Source: CAVVIH01 sp963748295
GTDB taxonomy: Bacteria; Acidobacteriota; Vicinamibacteria; Vicinamibacterales; 2-12-FULL-66-21
Reading direction: 5' to 3'
Assembly: GCA_963748295.1 (NCBI GenBank)
Contig: CAVVIH010000006.1
Span: 1,426,001 to 1,490,000 of the forward strand
DNA: 64,000 nt
Part shown: positions 45,279 to 54,500 of the stretch, one piece after another
Position numbering within the stretch: the first letter of the stretch is position 1
Layout of the letters: each line of letters starts with the position of its first letter
Notes under the pieces: model-generated
Databases searched by the model: none
What the model was told of the DNA's origin: nothing
The model's input: only the letters and a program-made list of their open reading frames with translations
Position numbers and translations under genes: made by a program

Positions 45279-46532
45279 ATGAGACCTCCCGCGGATAGAC
45301 GATTCGATTTGCGTGGCGCAGGCATCGATCTGCCCCTCACCGCGCCCCCGCGGTACGGCGTGCGCTGGTCGTTCGTGTTCTTGATCGCCACGCTGCTCGG
45401 CCTCGTGTCGACCGCGCTCGCCTGGAACTTCACCGTGGCCCTCGGCGGTCCGCCGGTCGAATGGGCCACGCTCCTGATCCTCAACTGCGCCTACTGGTAT
45501 CTCTGGGCGCTGTTCACGCCCGCAATCGTGTGGCTGTCGCAGCATTACCGCTTCGAGCGGCAGGGCCTCATTCGCGCGGTGCTGGTCCACCTGCCGTCCG
45601 TCGCGCTGTTCTCGTTCGGCCACATCGCGGCGATGGGCGGGGTGCAGTGGTGGATCGCCGCGACGGCGGGTCGGACGTTCCCATGGTGGGAGGAAGTCCA
45701 GAGGTCCGTGCTCCAGTACATCGACTGGGAGATGATGACGTACTGGGCGATCGCCGGCCTCAGCCACGCGGTCCTCTATTACCGCGAATCGAAGGACCGG
45801 GCGGTGCGGGCGTCGCAGCTCGAAACCCGGCTCGTCGAGGCGCAGCTGCAGACGCTGCAGCAGCAGCTCCATCCGCACTTCCTGTTCAACACGCTGCACG
45901 CGGTGTCCGCGCTCATGCATCGCGACGTCGAAGCCGCCGATCGCACGCTGATGCGCCTCAGCGATCTGCTGCGGATGACGCTCGAGACCATCGGGCAGCA
46001 GGAAATCGCGCTCCACGCGGAGCTCGATTTCCTCTCGAAGTACGTGCAGATCGAACAGACGCGATTCGCCGATCGCCTGATCGTGCGCTACGACATCCAG
46101 CCCGACACCTACGACTGCCTCGTGCCCAATCTGATCCTGCAGCCGCTCGTCGAGAACGCCATCAAGCACGGCGTCGCGAAGAAGGCAGGCGCGGGGCACA
46201 TCGACATCTCCGCGCGCCGCGACGGCGACAAGCTGCTGCTCGAAGTGCGCGACGACGGCGTCGGGCTGTCGGAGGATGCGCTGACGGCGCTGCAGAAGGG
46301 GATCGGCGTGTCGACGACGAGGGCGCGGCTTCAGCACCTGTTCGGCGCCGACTACCGGTTCGAGTTCCACCGCCAGGCCACCGGGCTGGCGGTCGTCGTC
46401 GCCATCCCGTGGCGGACCGCATCCGACGAGACGATGCCGGACGCCGGCCGGCCGCAGTTCGACGCGCCGCAGCCGGCGGCAGGCCTGCGGTCACTTGGAA
46501 AGATCGGCGCAATGGCGCGCCAGCACCCGTAG
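45279..46532 (+). CDS. LytS/YehU-type sensor histidine kinase
   Basis: Membrane kinase of 417 residues. About four hydrophobic segments occupy residues 20-165 (FVFLIATLLGLVSTALAW; LILNCAYWYLWALFTPAIVW; LPSVALFSFGHIAAMGG). The phosphoacceptor helix LQQQLHPHFLFNTLHAVSAL is the His_kinase (PF06580) signature, with the His preceding FLFN. The ATP site has LILQPLVENAIKHGV and VRDDGVGLS. The response regulator starts 25 bp downstream, so they form one system, probably controlling a few targets bound by the LytTR domain. The signal is unknown. Confidence 0.92.
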   Translation: MRPPADRRFDLRGAGIDLPLTAPPRYGVRWSFVFLIATLLGLVSTALAWNFTVALGGPPVEWATLLILNCAYWYLWALFTPAIVWLSQHYRFERQGLIRAVLVHLPSVALFSFGHIAAMGGVQWWIAATAGRTFPWWEEVQRSVLQYIDWEMMTYWAIAGLSHAVLYYRESKDRAVRASQLETRLVEAQLQTLQQQLHPHFLFNTLHAVSALMHRDVEAADRTLMRLSDLLRMTLETIGQQEIALHAELDFLSKYVQIEQTRFADRLIVRYDIQPDTYDCLVPNLILQPLVENAIKHGVAKKAGAGHIDISARRDGDKLLLEVRDDGVGLSEDALTALQKGIGVSTTRARLQHLFGADYRFEFHRQATGLAVVVAIPWRTASDETMPDAGRPQFDAPQPAAGLRSLGKIGAMARQHP

Positions 46533-46557
46533 CGACGGGGAACACAGGCGGAGAACC

Positions 46558-47328
46558 ATGAAAAAGATCAGAACGCTCATCGTGGACGACGAGCCGCTGG
46601 CCAGAGAGCGGCTGGCAAGCCTGCTCTCGAGTGAACAGGATATCGAGTTGATCGGCCAGTGCCGTGACGGCGAGGAGGCCATCACCGCGATCCAGGACCA
46701 TACGCCCGACCTCGTGTTCCTGGACGTGCAGATGCCGCAGATGAATGGCTTCGAAGTCGTCGAGGCGGTCGGCACCGAGAAGATGCCGCTCGTCATCTTC
46801 GTCACCGCCTACGACCAGCACGCGCTGCGGGCGTTCCAGGTGCGGGCGCTCGACTACATCCTGAAGCCGTTCGACCGCGAGCGGTTCAGCGAGGCGCTCC
46901 AGCGCGCGAAGAAGCAGATCGAGCGCGAGGAAACCGGCGACCTCGGGCGCCGGCTGCTGGCGCTGGTCAAGGATCTCCGCAAGGATCAGCCGAAGACCGA
47001 TCGCCTCGTCGTCAAGTCGGGCGGCCGCCTGTTCTTCCTGCGCATGGACGAGATCGACTGGATCGAGGCCGCCGGCAACTACGTGCGGCTGCACGTCGGA
47101 ACGACGTCGCACCTGCTGCGCGAAACCATGAACGCGATCGAGGGACGGCTGGATCCGGAGAAGTTCTTCCGCATCCACCGCTCGCGGATCGTCAACATGG
47201 AACGCATTCAGGAGATGCAGCCGTGGCTCAACGGCGAGTACACGGTCGTGCTGCGGACCGGCACGCGCCTCACGCTCAGCCGCGGCTACCGCGAAAAGCT
47301 GCAGGATCGCCTCGGACGCGGACTCTGA
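46558..47328 (+). CDS. LytTR-family response regulator
   Basis: DNA-binding regulator of 256 residues. Receiver: LIVDDEPLARERL (acidic pocket), PDLVFLDVQMPQMNG (phosphoacceptor Asp), FVTAYDQHALRAF (Thr) and LDYILKPFDRERF (Lys). A LytTR domain follows, from about 145 (KSGGRLFFLRMDEIDWIEAAGNYVRLHV ... FFRIHRSRIVNMERI). ATG 46558 follows GGCGGAGAACC. It pairs with the kinase encoded just upstream. An earlier GTG/other in-frame codon at 46495 overlaps the kinase gene and is not preferred. Confidence 0.95.
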   Translation: MKKIRTLIVDDEPLARERLASLLSSEQDIELIGQCRDGEEAITAIQDHTPDLVFLDVQMPQMNGFEVVEAVGTEKMPLVIFVTAYDQHALRAFQVRALDYILKPFDRERFSEALQRAKKQIEREETGDLGRRLLALVKDLRKDQPKTDRLVVKSGGRLFFLRMDEIDWIEAAGNYVRLHVGTTSHLLRETMNAIEGRLDPEKFFRIHRSRIVNMERIQEMQPWLNGEYTVVLRTGTRLTLSRGYREKLQDRLGRGL

Positions 47329-47366
47329 GCAAGGCGCGCACGGCGCGCCTGCGAGGGAGCGGCGCG

Positions 47367-47416
47367 GGGCGAGGGCCCCCGCGAGCGACCGAGCCGGGTC
47401 CGGGGCGGAGCCCCGG
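47367..47416. repeat. GC-rich dispersed repeat with terminator-like hairpin
   Basis: CCCCCGCGAGCGACCGAGC followed by CCGGGGC-GGA-GCCCCGG (47400-47416). Same family as 12438-12513. It lies between the LytTR gene and the degenerate receiver and probably ends the operon. Confidence 0.75.
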
Positions 47417-47554
47417 TTAGAAAGGCTGAGCTGCATACTGATTCGTAACTTCCCACCAGAACCGTGATCGCGCAGTCGGCACGCCGTGCCGATTGCGCGG
47501 TTTTTCTCCAGTTCAGCCGCGGCAGCGCGCTTGCTAAGGGCCACCGCGTTCCCG

Positions 47555-47962
47555 ATGTCTAATCAGCAACGAATGGCGCGGCGCGCGAGCATCCACTCGC
47601 GGCCCGCAGACGCATCCGCCGGCGCCCCCACAGTCGCGATCGTCACGGAAGATGGCGAGCTCGCGGAAACGTGCGCGCGGGCGCTCGCCGACGCCGGCTA
47701 TGCGGTCCACACCGCCGCCCATTCAGGCCACGCCATGCTGGCCTGTCTGCAGGGACGGCGGACCGACGTCCTGATCTGCGAGCTGGCGACGCAAGAGGGG
47801 TCCGGCCCGTCGCTGGCGCGGCGGCTGCAGCGCTACAACCCGCAGCTCCACGCGCTCTACATCGCGAAGGAAGGCATGCTGTGTGATGCGGAGAACGTGC
47901 TGGTGCGGCCGTTCACCAGGGAAGACCTGATCGCGCGGGTCGCGCGGATTACTTCAGCCTGA
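47555..47962 (+). CDS. Degenerate response-regulator receiver domain
   Basis: A stand-alone receiver-like protein of 135 residues. VAIVTEDGELAETCARALADAGY starts the fold with acidic residues E/D at the pocket; RTDVLICELATQEGSGPS aligns with the phosphoacceptor loop, but Glu occupies the place of the usual Asp (DxLxCE rather than DxxxxD). The conserved Lys of the KPF motif is Arg (VLVRPFTREDL). So it is unlikely to be phosphorylated normally and may be constitutively 'on' or a phosphate-independent partner. Its 3' end overlaps the convergent LolA-like gene by 14 bp. Confidence 0.7.
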   Translation: MSNQQRMARRASIHSRPADASAGAPTVAIVTEDGELAETCARALADAGYAVHTAAHSGHAMLACLQGRRTDVLICELATQEGSGPSLARRLQRYNPQLHALYIAKEGMLCDAENVLVRPFTREDLIARVARITSA

Positions 47963-48701
47963 ACATCTCGTCGTCGACGGCCGCGTTGAATTCGACCGTC
48001 TCGAGAGTGAATTCGACCGCGAGCGTGCCGTTGCTGAACTGCTTGATCGTGAACGGCAGCCGCATGCCTTCGACAGTCTGGTAGTTCGAGAGGTCGGTCC
48101 GCACTTCCATCTTCATCCCGCCCTGTTCGAATGTATCCACGATTCGAACCTCCAGCCCGGTGTCGGCCGAGATGAAGTCCTGGGACACCTTGCCGTTCTT
48201 CCGTGTGACGCGAAGATGGTTGACCGCCTGGCCGTCGATCTTCTCCTGGCCAACCAGTTCGACCTTGTGCCCTTTCTGCCTGTAGTCCAGCAGCAGCGGA
48301 TCGATGTCGGCGTCGCCGCGCGTCGCCTCGGCCTGCGGACCTGAGATCTGCTGCGCCTTGCCGAGCGTGCTGTCGAGACCCCATACGGTCGTGCCGTCGA
48401 ACCCTACAGTGACGGTCCGATCGGGGAAGGTCGTTTCGCGCCGTACCTTGTTCGGGCGCTTCACCCAGATCGTCATCGGCATCTCGAGGCCTTTTCCGTC
48501 CGGGGACATGCCGGGCGCGCCGGAACGCGGCGGCACGAGGAGCTTGCCCGTCGTTTTCACCGTCTGCACGGCGCGCAGCTTCTCGATCCCACCCCGCGCT
48601 TCGATGTTCTTCGCGACGATCTCGTCGACCGATTGCGCGGAAGCGACGCTGACGCAGGCGGTTACACCGAAGGCAACGCAAACGGCTCGAGAAGAAAACA
48701 T
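47949..48701 (-). CDS. LolA-like outer-membrane lipoprotein-sorting protein
   Basis: Exported protein of 250 residues, signal peptide VAFGVTACVSVASA. VDEIVAKNIEARGGIEKLRAVQTVKTTG is the typical first helix and strand of LolA/LolB-like and DUF4292-like proteins; ISADTGLEVRIVDTF and the final GMRLPFTIKQFSNG block form the open barrel. Such proteins bind lipids or lipoproteins in the periplasm; it need not be the main LolA. Confidence 0.75.
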   Translation of the reverse strand: MFSSRAVCVAFGVTACVSVASAQSVDEIVAKNIEARGGIEKLRAVQTVKTTGKLLVPPRSGAPGMSPDGKGLEMPMTIWVKRPNKVRRETTFPDRTVTVGFDGTTVWGLDSTLGKAQQISGPQAEATRGDADIDPLLLDYRQKGHKVELVGQEKIDGQAVNHLRVTRKNGKVSQDFISADTGLEVRIVDTFEQGGMKMEVRTDLSNYQTVEGMRLPFTIKQFSNGTLAVEFTLETVEFNAAVDDEMFRLK

Positions 48702-48719
48702 GGGGGAATTATACGGGCG

Positions 48720-48800
48720 GCGCGCTACGTCCTACTTGCGGACGTAGCACGTCAGCACGTGACAGCAGCACGTCGCACGTCGCACGTAGGACGTAGCACG
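48720..48800. repeat. Mirror-type repeat of CACGTAGCACG words
   Basis: GCTACGTCCTAC at 48724-48735 and its exact complement GTAGGACGTAGC at 48786-48797 enclose several CACGTC/GCACGT words. It forms a hairpin upstream of the LolA-like gene's start and downstream of the YeaQ-like gene. A related word family occurs in 58565-58640. Confidence 0.85.
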
Positions 48801-48811
48801 TGGCAGGGGTT

Positions 48812-49063
48812 CTATACCCTGCGCCTGACCATCATGCGGTAAAGGGCGAGCAGAATAACCGCGCCCAAGATGGACATGAGCCAGCCGGCGCCCTCGTTTT
48901 CGGCGTAAAGGTTCATCGCCCGACCGGCGAACCCACCAACCAGCGCTCCTGCGATACCGAGCAGGATCGTCACGATGAATCCGCCCGGATCGCGCCCGGG
49001 CATCAACAGCTTCGCGATAATCCCGACGACGAGGCCGAACAGAATCCAAGCAAGAATTCCCAT
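48812..49063 (-). CDS. GlsB/YeaQ/YmgE-family membrane protein
   Basis: Small membrane protein of 83 residues with three hydrophobic segments (AWILFGLVVGIIAKLLMPG; IVTILLGIAGALVGGFAG; MSILGAVILLALYRMM). GFIVTILLGIAGALVGG is the family signature of transglycosylase-associated, stress-linked proteins. GGAGGGATGACGC precedes the ATG, a good ribosome site. Function poorly known; probably membrane integrity. Confidence 0.92.
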   Translation of the reverse strand: MGILAWILFGLVVGIIAKLLMPGRDPGGFIVTILLGIAGALVGGFAGRAMNLYAENEGAGWLMSILGAVILLALYRMMVRRRV

Positions 49064-49124
49064 GCGTCATCCCTCCTGTGCCGAAGGCACGGATGCAAGG
49101 GGGCTACCAAGGAATGGTCCAGGG

Positions 49125-49790
49125 CTAGGCTCGAGCCTGCGCGCCGCGCCGCTGGCGCGGGCGCTCGTTCGTCCGGCGCGGCTGCACTCGAGCCGGCGCC
49201 GCCGCAGGAGCTGGAACCTGCTCCGAAGCGGCCGCGGCGGCGACCGGTCGCGGTTCGGATGAAGTTGCCGGAGCTTCGCTCAGCAGCGCAACCATGGGAC
49301 TGGTGCCGGTGAGCAGAATGCCAATCGCGTAGTAGGCGGCAATGAGAAGGACGGGCCACAACAGGCGCGACCCTGCGGCCGCGCTGCCAAAGGCCAGCAC
49401 GATCGCGACCGTGAGATCGGCGGCCGTGCCGAGCGTCCTGGCTCGCTGTGGTGGGGCAGGTGACCGTGACGTGGCAGCCCGAGCCGGCGCGGCCCCGACC
49501 GACGCCGAAACCGCCGGGTTGTCGATAGCAGTGACTTCGGTCTCGGCCGGCGCATGCTGCCGCTCGAACCGCTTCGCCACATCATCGGGATCGAGGCCGA
49601 CACACTCAGCGTAAGACCGCACGAAAGCACGGCGGAAAATGCCGCCCGGCCAGCGGGAAATATCGTCCGCTTCGAGACCCTCGAGCAACCCGATGGATAC
49701 TTTGGTGGTCTCGGAGATGGTTCTGAGCGCAAGGCCACGGCGCTCGCGCTCGCGCCTCAGATAGGCGCCAAGCGTGGTAGGTTCGTTCAT
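49125..49790 (-). CDS. RodZ-like helix-turn-helix membrane protein
   Basis: Protein of 221 residues. MNEPTTLGAYLRRERERRG begins a HTH_25 domain, with the RodZ pattern FRRAFVRSYAECVGLDPDDV; a proline/alanine-rich linker follows and then a hydrophobic stretch (LLWPVLLIAAYYAIGILL), with a charged tail of RRxxE repeats. RodZ links MreB to the envelope in rod-shape control. ATG 49790 is chosen, as it begins the conserved domain; an earlier ATG 49868 lies in unrelated sequence. The large periplasmic domain of true RodZ is missing. Confidence 0.8.
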   Translation of the reverse strand: MNEPTTLGAYLRRERERRGLALRTISETTKVSIGLLEGLEADDISRWPGGIFRRAFVRSYAECVGLDPDDVAKRFERQHAPAETEVTAIDNPAVSASVGAAPARAATSRSPAPPQRARTLGTAADLTVAIVLAFGSAAAGSRLLWPVLLIAAYYAIGILLTGTSPMVALLSEAPATSSEPRPVAAAAASEQVPAPAAAPARVQPRRTNERPRQRRGAQARA

Positions 49791-49985
49791 CAGCTCCCGC
49801 GGATTGGAATTGTACGCAAGGTGCAGGGGGAGTATGCGCCAGTGTCGGGCCAAGCGCAAGCTGAACATTGCGTTACCGCCACAATAACTTGTGGAGGGAC
49901 AGCGAATTCCGTCGATATGCGGCGGCCTGACGAGACCGGGACGGACGACGGGCGGTCGACCGCGTGGGTTTATAGTTGACCGGCC

Positions 49986-50915
49986 ATGAAGCCGCCGATC
50001 GCCGTCCTCATCATCCTGGCGCTTGCATCCGCCGGACAGTCAGCCCAGCCAGCCGCCGCAACCATGGAACAACGGATTTCAGCAGTCGTTCGTGACTTTC
50101 GAGGGGTCCTGGGGGTCGCCGCCATGGACCTGCGCACGCGCGAGTGGGTCGCGGTCAACGCCGACACGAGGTTCCCGACCGCGAGCACCATCAAGGTCGC
50201 GGTCATGCTGGAAGCGCACCATCAGGCGGCTGAGGGCCGGCTGCCGATGGACGCGACGTTCACGATGAAGAACACGGACAAGGTCGGCGGGTCGGGCGTG
50301 CTGAACGGGCTCCATGAAGGCATGACGTTCACGACAGCCGACCTGATCCACCTCATGATCGTGCTCAGCGACAACACGGCCACGAACATGCTCATCGAGC
50401 GTCTCGGCACCGCCCGCGTCAACGCGCGGCTCGAGAGCTACGACATCCGCGAGGTCAAGCTCTTTCGCCCCACGTTTCGCGACGGCCGTCCCGACGTGCT
50501 GCCGGATCTCGAGCGCGAATTCGGCCTGGGGATGGCGACGCCGCGCGACATGGTGCGGCTGATGGCCCTCATCTGGGACGGCAAGGCGGTGAACCGTCAG
50601 GCCTCGGACGCGATGCTGGCGACGCTGCGCGGCCAGCAGGACCACGCAACGATTCCCCGGCTGCTGCCGCTCGGTGACGACGTGAGCGTCGGGAACAAGA
50701 CCGGCATCGACGCAGAGAAACGCCCGGGCCCTGACGGCGTCAAGCGGCACGTCCGCGCCGACGTCGGCATCGTCAGCGGACCGGGCTTCGCGTATGCCGT
50801 GGCGATCTTCGCCCGTCAGATCGAGGACACGCGGTGGGGCGTGGAGAACGAGGCGCTGGTGACCGGCGGCCGAATCTCACTCCTCCTCTACGAGCACTTT
50901 TCCGGAAAACACTAG
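49986..50915 (+). CDS. Class-A beta-lactamase-like serine hydrolase
   Basis: Exported protein of 309 residues (signal AVLIILALASAGQSA). Penicilloyl-serine motifs are complete: STIK (SxxK), VLSDN (SxN) and NKTG (KTG). However, the omega-loop region FRPTFRDGRPDVLPDLEREF lacks the canonical ExxLN that supplies the deacylating Glu166 of class-A enzymes. It therefore may be a slow lactamase, an acyl-enzyme-forming peptidase, or an esterase of the Beta-lactamase2 group. Divergent from the RodZ-like gene; the promoter is in the 195-bp gap. Confidence 0.85.
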   Translation: MKPPIAVLIILALASAGQSAQPAAATMEQRISAVVRDFRGVLGVAAMDLRTREWVAVNADTRFPTASTIKVAVMLEAHHQAAEGRLPMDATFTMKNTDKVGGSGVLNGLHEGMTFTTADLIHLMIVLSDNTATNMLIERLGTARVNARLESYDIREVKLFRPTFRDGRPDVLPDLEREFGLGMATPRDMVRLMALIWDGKAVNRQASDAMLATLRGQQDHATIPRLLPLGDDVSVGNKTGIDAEKRPGPDGVKRHVRADVGIVSGPGFAYAVAIFARQIEDTRWGVENEALVTGGRISLLLYEHFSGKH

Positions 50916-50959
50916 GCCTCGTCCCTTTTCGCTTCCGAGTCGCTGGCGGTTTCGCTACG

Positions 50960-51500
50960 CTTCGGGACGCGGATTACAGCGGTTCACGGAACGCGGATCA
51001 ACGCTGATTCAGCGGTTCACGGAACGCGGATCAACACGGATTACACGGGGATTACGGAACGCGGATCAACGCGGATTCACGGGGTTTCACGGGACGCGGA
51101 TCACGGGATCGCGGGATACGGGACCGGATACACGGGTTTCCCGCGAATACGGGACGCGGATCAACGCGGATTCAAGGAAATAACGGAACGCGGATCAACA
51201 CGGATCTCATCGAAATCCAGAGTGTTCAGGAGTTTGCCGGGATCCGCGTGAATCCGCGTTCCGTGATTTATGGTTGATCCGCGTCGATCCGCGTCCCCTC
51301 GAATCTGTGTTGATCCGCGTGAATCCGCGTTTCGTGATTTGTAGCGATCCGCGTGAATCCGCGTTCCGTGATTTGTAGCGATCCGCGTGAACCCGCGTCT
51401 GATGATTTGTGTCGATCCGTGTCGATCCGCGTTTCGTGAGTCTTATCCGCGTGAACCCGCGTTTCGTGAATCGTATCCGCGTGAACCGGCGTCTTCGGAG
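50960..51500. repeat. 540-bp mirror-type block of GCGGATCAACGCGGATT words
   Basis: Left half (about 50968-51208): ten or so degenerate copies of the GGAACGCGGATCAACxCGGATTxACGG type. Right half (51237-51497): the complement, in the form GATCCGCGTGAATCCGCGTTCCGTGATT, again about ten copies. The junction is a unique stretch near 51209-51236. Units vary in length (20-45 bp), so this is no CRISPR array. It fills the space between the beta-lactamase-like and amidohydrolase genes. Confidence 0.92.
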
Positions 51501-51507
51501 GTTCTTC

Positions 51508-54500
51508 ATGAATAGGTTGCTGACCGCGTCCCTGCTCGCCTTGTGTGTCCTTCTCGAAACCGGACCCGCGTTTCGCGCGCAGGAGAAGCAGGACGAGCCT
51601 GCCGACAAGAAAGAAAAGAAGGATCTGCCGCTCGAAGGCGACCGCACGATCGCGTTCGACACAGCCGAGGGATCGTGGATCTCGCTCGACGTGGCGCCCG
51701 ACGGCCGCAGCATCCTGTTCGAGTTGATCGGCGACCTCTACACGGTGCCGATCGCCGGCGGGCAGGCCACTCGTGTGACCTCGGGCATGATGTTCGATTC
51801 GCAACCGCGCTACTCGCCCGACGGGTCGAAGATCGTTTTCCTGTCCGACCGGAGCGGTGACGAGAACATCTGGATCGCCAAGCCGGACGGCACCGACGCC
51901 CGGCCGCTCACAAAGGGCAAGAACACGCGCTACTGGTCGCCCGAGTGGACCCCGGACGGCCAATACGTCATCGTGTCGCGCTCCTCCGGCGGCACCCAGG
52001 GCACGCAGTTGTGGCTGTATCACGTCGACGGCGGCAGCGGCGTCAATTTGACCGGCAGCGAAGAGCGGCGGCAGCTCAATCCGCTCGGCGCCGCGTTCGG
52101 CAAGGACGATCGCTTCGTCTACTACACCGAACGGACGGCCGCCGGCAGCGTGTACAACCAGATGACGTTCCGCTGGCAGCTCGGTATGTACGACCGGCAG
52201 ACCGGCGAGCACTTCCGCATGAGCGACGAGCTCGGGAGCGCGATGCGGCCCGTGCTCTCGCCCGATGGGCGCTGGCTGGTCTACGCGACCAGGTGGGATG
52301 CTCAGACCGGACTGCGCGTCCGCGATCTGAAGAGCGGCGACGACTCGTGGCTGATCTATCCGGTGACACGCGACGATCAGGAGTCGGCGTCCACGCGCGA
52401 CCTCATGCCCGGTTCGTCGTTCACACCTGATTCGAAAGCACTGATCACGTCGTTCGACGGAAGCCTCTGGCGCGTCGAGGTGCCGTCCGGCGAAGCCACC
52501 GCCATCCCGTTCACCGCGAAGGTCGAGCAGAAAATCGGACCGAAGGTCCAGTTCGAGTACCCGGTGGTCGAAGGCACGGTGCGCGCGCAGCAGATCCGCT
52601 ATCCGCAGCTCTCGCCCGACGGCAATAAGCTTGCCTTCACGGCGCTCGATCGCCTCTGGGTGATGGATTATCCAGGCGGCAAGCCGCGGCGCGTCAGCAC
52701 ATCGGATGTTGGCGAACATCAGCCGTCGTGGTCGCCCGACGGGCGCTTCATCACCTACGTCACGTGGTCCGACCTCGAAGGCGGACACGTCTATCGAGTG
52801 GCCGGCGACAACGGCATCCCGCAGAAGCTGTCGCAAATCTCTTCGTTCTATTCAGATCCGGTCTACTCACCCGACGGTCAGCGGATCGTCGTCGTTCGCG
52901 GGCCGCGCGGTGAGCGGCAGGAGGACTTCTCGCCGTCGGGCCGCGGCGGCCAGGCAATGGACATCGTCTGGCTTCCGGCGGGCGGCGGCGAGACGACGTC
53001 GATCACGCCGTTCCGGGGTGAGGGACGTCCACACTTCGCGAAGGATCCGAATCGCATCTACGCATGGGAAGGCAGCCGTGGGCTCGTGTCGTTCCGCTGG
53101 GACGGCACCGATCGCAAGACCCACGTCAAGGTCACCGGCTACAAGAATCCAAACGCGGAACAGGCGAGCAATGCGTCCGAGGTTCTGATGGGGCCTGACG
53201 GCGAACACGCGCTCGCCGAGGCGCAGCATCACGTCTACATGATCACGGTGCCGGTCAAGGGAGGCGAGGCGCCGACGGTTGCGCTCGCCAGCCCCGACAG
53301 CGCGGCCGTGCCGGTTCGAAAGCTGACCATGGTGGGCGGAGAGTTTCTCGCCTGGGCCGAGGGCGGCAAGACGGTCACGTTTGCGCTCGGACGGACCCTG
53401 TTCCGCTACGACCTCGCGGCCGGCAAGGCCGCCGAAGACGCCGAAAAGCAGAAGGCTGCCAAGGATTCGGCCGCGTCCGCCGAAAAGGAAAAGCCGGAAG
53501 CGAAACCCGGCGCCGAAACCCCGCGAAAGAAGCCGGCCTACGAACCCACCGCCACCGAAGTCGTCGTCGAGGCGCCGCGCGCCAAGCCGACCGGCACGGT
53601 CCTTCTCCGCGGCGCACGCATCGTGACGATGAACGGCACCGAGGTGATTGAAACGGGCGACATCCTCGTCAAGGACAACCGCATCGAGGAAATCGGGCCG
53701 CGCGGAAAGGTCAGTGCGCCATCGGGCACGCGGACGATCGACGTCACCGGCAAGACGATCATGCCGGGGCTGGTCGACGTCCACGCCCACATCTGGCCGT
53801 CATGGGTCATCCACAAGACGCAGATCTGGGAATACCTGGCCAATCTCGCCTACGGCGTGACGACGACGCGCGATCCGCAGACGGCGACGACCGACGTGCT
53901 CTCTTACCGCGACATGGTGGAGACGGGTCAGATGCTCGGCCCGCGCGTCTTCGGCACCGGACCGGGCGTCTTTTCCCAGGACAACGTCCAGAGCCTCGAC
54001 GAGGCCCGCGACGTGCTGAAGCGCTACAGCCAGTACTGGGACACGCACACGATCAAGCAGTACATGGCCGGCAACCGCCAGCAGCGGCAGTGGATCATCA
54101 TGGCGGCGCGCGAGCAGAAGCTGATGCCAACACTCGAAGGCGGGTTGGACCTGAAGCTCAATCTCACGCAGATCCTCGACGGGTATGCGGGGCTCGAACA
54201 CACGCTGCCGATCATGCCGCTCTACAAAGACGTCGTGCAGCTGGTCGCGCAGTCCGGGATCGTCTACACGCCGACATTGCTCGTGCAGTACGGCGGGCCG
54301 TGGGCGGAGAACTTCTTCTACGAATCGACCGACGTGCACGGCGACAAGAAGATGCGCCGGTTCACGCCGCATCGCGATCTCGACGAATCGGTGCTGCGTC
54401 GTCCGTGGTTCCACGAGCAGGAGTACTCGTTCCCGCTCGCGGCCAAGGTGCTGGCCGATATCGTCGCCGCCGGCGGCAAGGTCGGGCTCGGCGGCCACGG

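Noticed and set aside
50960..51500. Possible CRISPR array
   Set aside because: Repeat units differ in length and sequence, spacers are not unique, orientation switches in the middle, and no cas gene is present.
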